A stretch of DNA of 29,233 bases from Chara braunii (lineage: Eukaryota > Streptophyta > Charophyceae > Charales > Characeae). How positions within the stretch are numbered: the stretch's first letter is position 1; each line of letters opens with the position of its first letter. The notes under the pieces were generated by a model. It was given only the letters and a program-made list of their open reading frames with translations, was not told where the DNA came from and searched no databases. The stretch spans positions 396,153 to 425,385 of the forward strand of contig BFEA01000069.1 of the NCBI GenBank assembly GCA_003427395.1, written 5' to 3'. Below, in pieces: positions 27,479 through 29,233 of the stretch. A program made the position numbers and the translations under genes.

Positions 27479-29123
27479 TACCTTGTATCGGTACGTGGGT
27501 TTTTACCCGAACAATACTTGGCATAGCTACAACAACTGTCACTCAAAACAAAGGTTTGAACGGTCTTTCGAACAGAGTCGGACAAAACCTTCAAAAGGAG
27601 AAAACCGTGTCAAAAAAGGGGGTAAGGAATATGGGGAAAAAAAAGTTAACCCTGTCCTATCTAGCCTGTACCCTATCTGGGGGTAATACCCCCTTACGGA
27701 CCCGTGCCTACTGCGGCAAGGTAGACCTTTGGTCCATCTATACCTGGGCACTCTCGAACCTCAACGTTCCCTCTTGCTTCTTATTGCAGATACTGCAACC
27801 GAGTACCTTGGTTGAAACTTAAGAAATAACTGCTTTAATCTAATGATTAGGCGAACAACCTAATTATTCTCCTACCCTACTTAAGCAGCCATTCCGAAAT
27901 TGCAGTTTCCCTTCATCAACACTTTTAACCAGGGTTTCCCCATTTGCCCATGTCTTACCGAACCACCTCCTTCCTTGTTCCTTTCCTGCAGTTTTCCAAC
28001 CTTTTCTTCTCCAATCGACCAGAATGGCGCGTCCGAGCTAGTGTTTAAAAATGTAGATTAGTTCTTTATCTTTCATTTCCTCATTGTTGAACAACTGTTT
28101 GTTTTGCCCCTGCCAGATTATTAAAAAAACTATTGCTCTAACAACTTGTGCGATGTAACCCCATCCGTCTTCTATGCTAAAGTTGTATGGCACGCCGCCC
28201 AACAAAACCCACGTTCTTTCCCAAGCAAAAGCTTTATTAGATATATTTTCCTATTGCTCAGACCACCATTTCCATACTCAACAGAAAAAATACAGCTTGA
28301 AAGCAGCAAAAAATTTCAGGGAGAAGTACTAATTTAATCTGAATTTTAACAGATTATAAATAGATTTAATGAGAGTTTCTTGATGAACACATGAAAAACC
28401 ATGAAAATCTTTCTTGATGCAACGATGATTCCAGGGGATGGCATCAGATCAGCTGTTTATAATTCGTTGAGCTTGTGTTGAAAATCAGTTTAAAATCTGT
28501 TTACCAATGGCCTCAACCGTTTATAAACACAATAAACACTTGTCCAACTTTAAAACAAATTACCAAAAAAAAATTCTCTTTCGAACTTTAAACCCCATTG
28601 TGTTGTTGTGTGTGTCTTTGTTGTCATTGCTGCCCACTTTCTCTCATTTTTCTAAAAAACATGACTATGTTCATTTTATTTTTCTCCATGGTTACGTAAT
28701 GGCAACAATGCGTTTTTCTCCCACATGCCAAGGAACAGGCATGCTTCAGGGGTGATGTTGCCACGTCTGTGTCAAAGCACGGCAAACATTTCTGCCTCCT
28801 ATCCCCACTTCGCCTTCCCCATCCCCTCGCCCCCTAGTTCCCAATCCTTGCCTATCTGTCACTATCTCTATATTGTTGCAATAGTTCCTGTCGTGGCACT
28901 GTTTTCCTCTTCGATGCTGCAAAGGTCGGCAGGTGCGTTACCTTTTTTGTCATGTAGCTCACATTTTTCTGATTTCGCAACGCACCTGTCGACTCCCATG
29001 TTTTGGAGGAGTGTACGTTGCAAACGATAAACAGAAAAACAAATACCATAAAAAAAAAAAAAGTGCGTATCATATAAGATGATTACTACCCATCCTTTGT
29101 ACACTAGTTTACAAATAGAAAGT

Positions 29124-29124
<1 letters not shown>
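27479..29124. other. Unassigned AT-rich sequence
   Basis: There is no recognisable gene, RNA or transposon terminus. Short frames (for example 28507-28755 and 28725-29030) have no motif. If 27460 is an LTR start, part of this stretch could be LTR; TACTTAAGCAGC near 27880 recalls LTR promoter areas but is not diagnostic. Confidence 0.4.

Positions 29125-29192
<68 letters not shown>
29125..29192. repeat. (GA)n microsatellite
   Basis: An uninterrupted GA repeat of about 34 units lies near the window's right edge. Confidence 0.98.
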
Positions 29193-29195
<3 letters not shown>

Positions 29196-29233
29196 TAAAA
29201 AAATCTGAATGATACATTTCACCTATAAAAATG

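Overview
This window looks like repeat-dominated nuclear DNA of a land plant. The signs are an LTR-retroelement primer-binding site complementary to the plant initiator-Met tRNA, a decayed plant-type LINE, a U6 snRNA fragment, large-subunit (25S) rRNA fragments, fold-back elements and long CT/CA microsatellites. The species cannot be determined. I find no intact host protein-coding gene; nearly all open frames are short or lie in simple sequence, tandem repeats or decayed mobile elements.

Layout. 1-3250: microsatellites, short inverted-repeat elements, tRNA-like SINE fragments and a perfect 43-bp duplication. 3255-3607 and 10036-15478: two blocks of one 66-bp satellite. They are separated by 6,428 bp that interrupts a monomer in phase, which suggests a single old array split by later DNA. 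That interrupting DNA holds a tRNA-like/U6 chimeric retroposon (4377-4748), two unrelated tandem arrays (107-bp and 51-bp units) and a 486-bp fold-back MITE-like element (9270-9755). The main array contains an assembly gap (12544-13479) and a higher-order duplication. 15479-18849: unassigned sequence with a TATA box and a CT/CA microsatellite. 18850-19345: two diverged 25S rRNA fragments joined tail to tail.

19860-24143 reads on the minus strand as an LTR retroelement: LTR edge and primer-binding site at 24128-24142, a long low-complexity leader containing four hairpin repeats (22089-22454), then a broken gag-like frame (21639 down to 19860). No pol is visible downstream, so this may be a gag-only, non-autonomous element. 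24377-26769 (+) is a 5'-truncated LINE with RT, zinc-binding and C-terminal regions, interrupted by stops and frameshifts. 26770-29233 is AT-rich and largely unassigned, ending near a (GA)n microsatellite.

Nothing here works together as a pathway. The window records satellite expansion, retroposition of small RNAs, rDNA fragmentation and nested mobile elements. All family calls come from reading by eye, without database searches.
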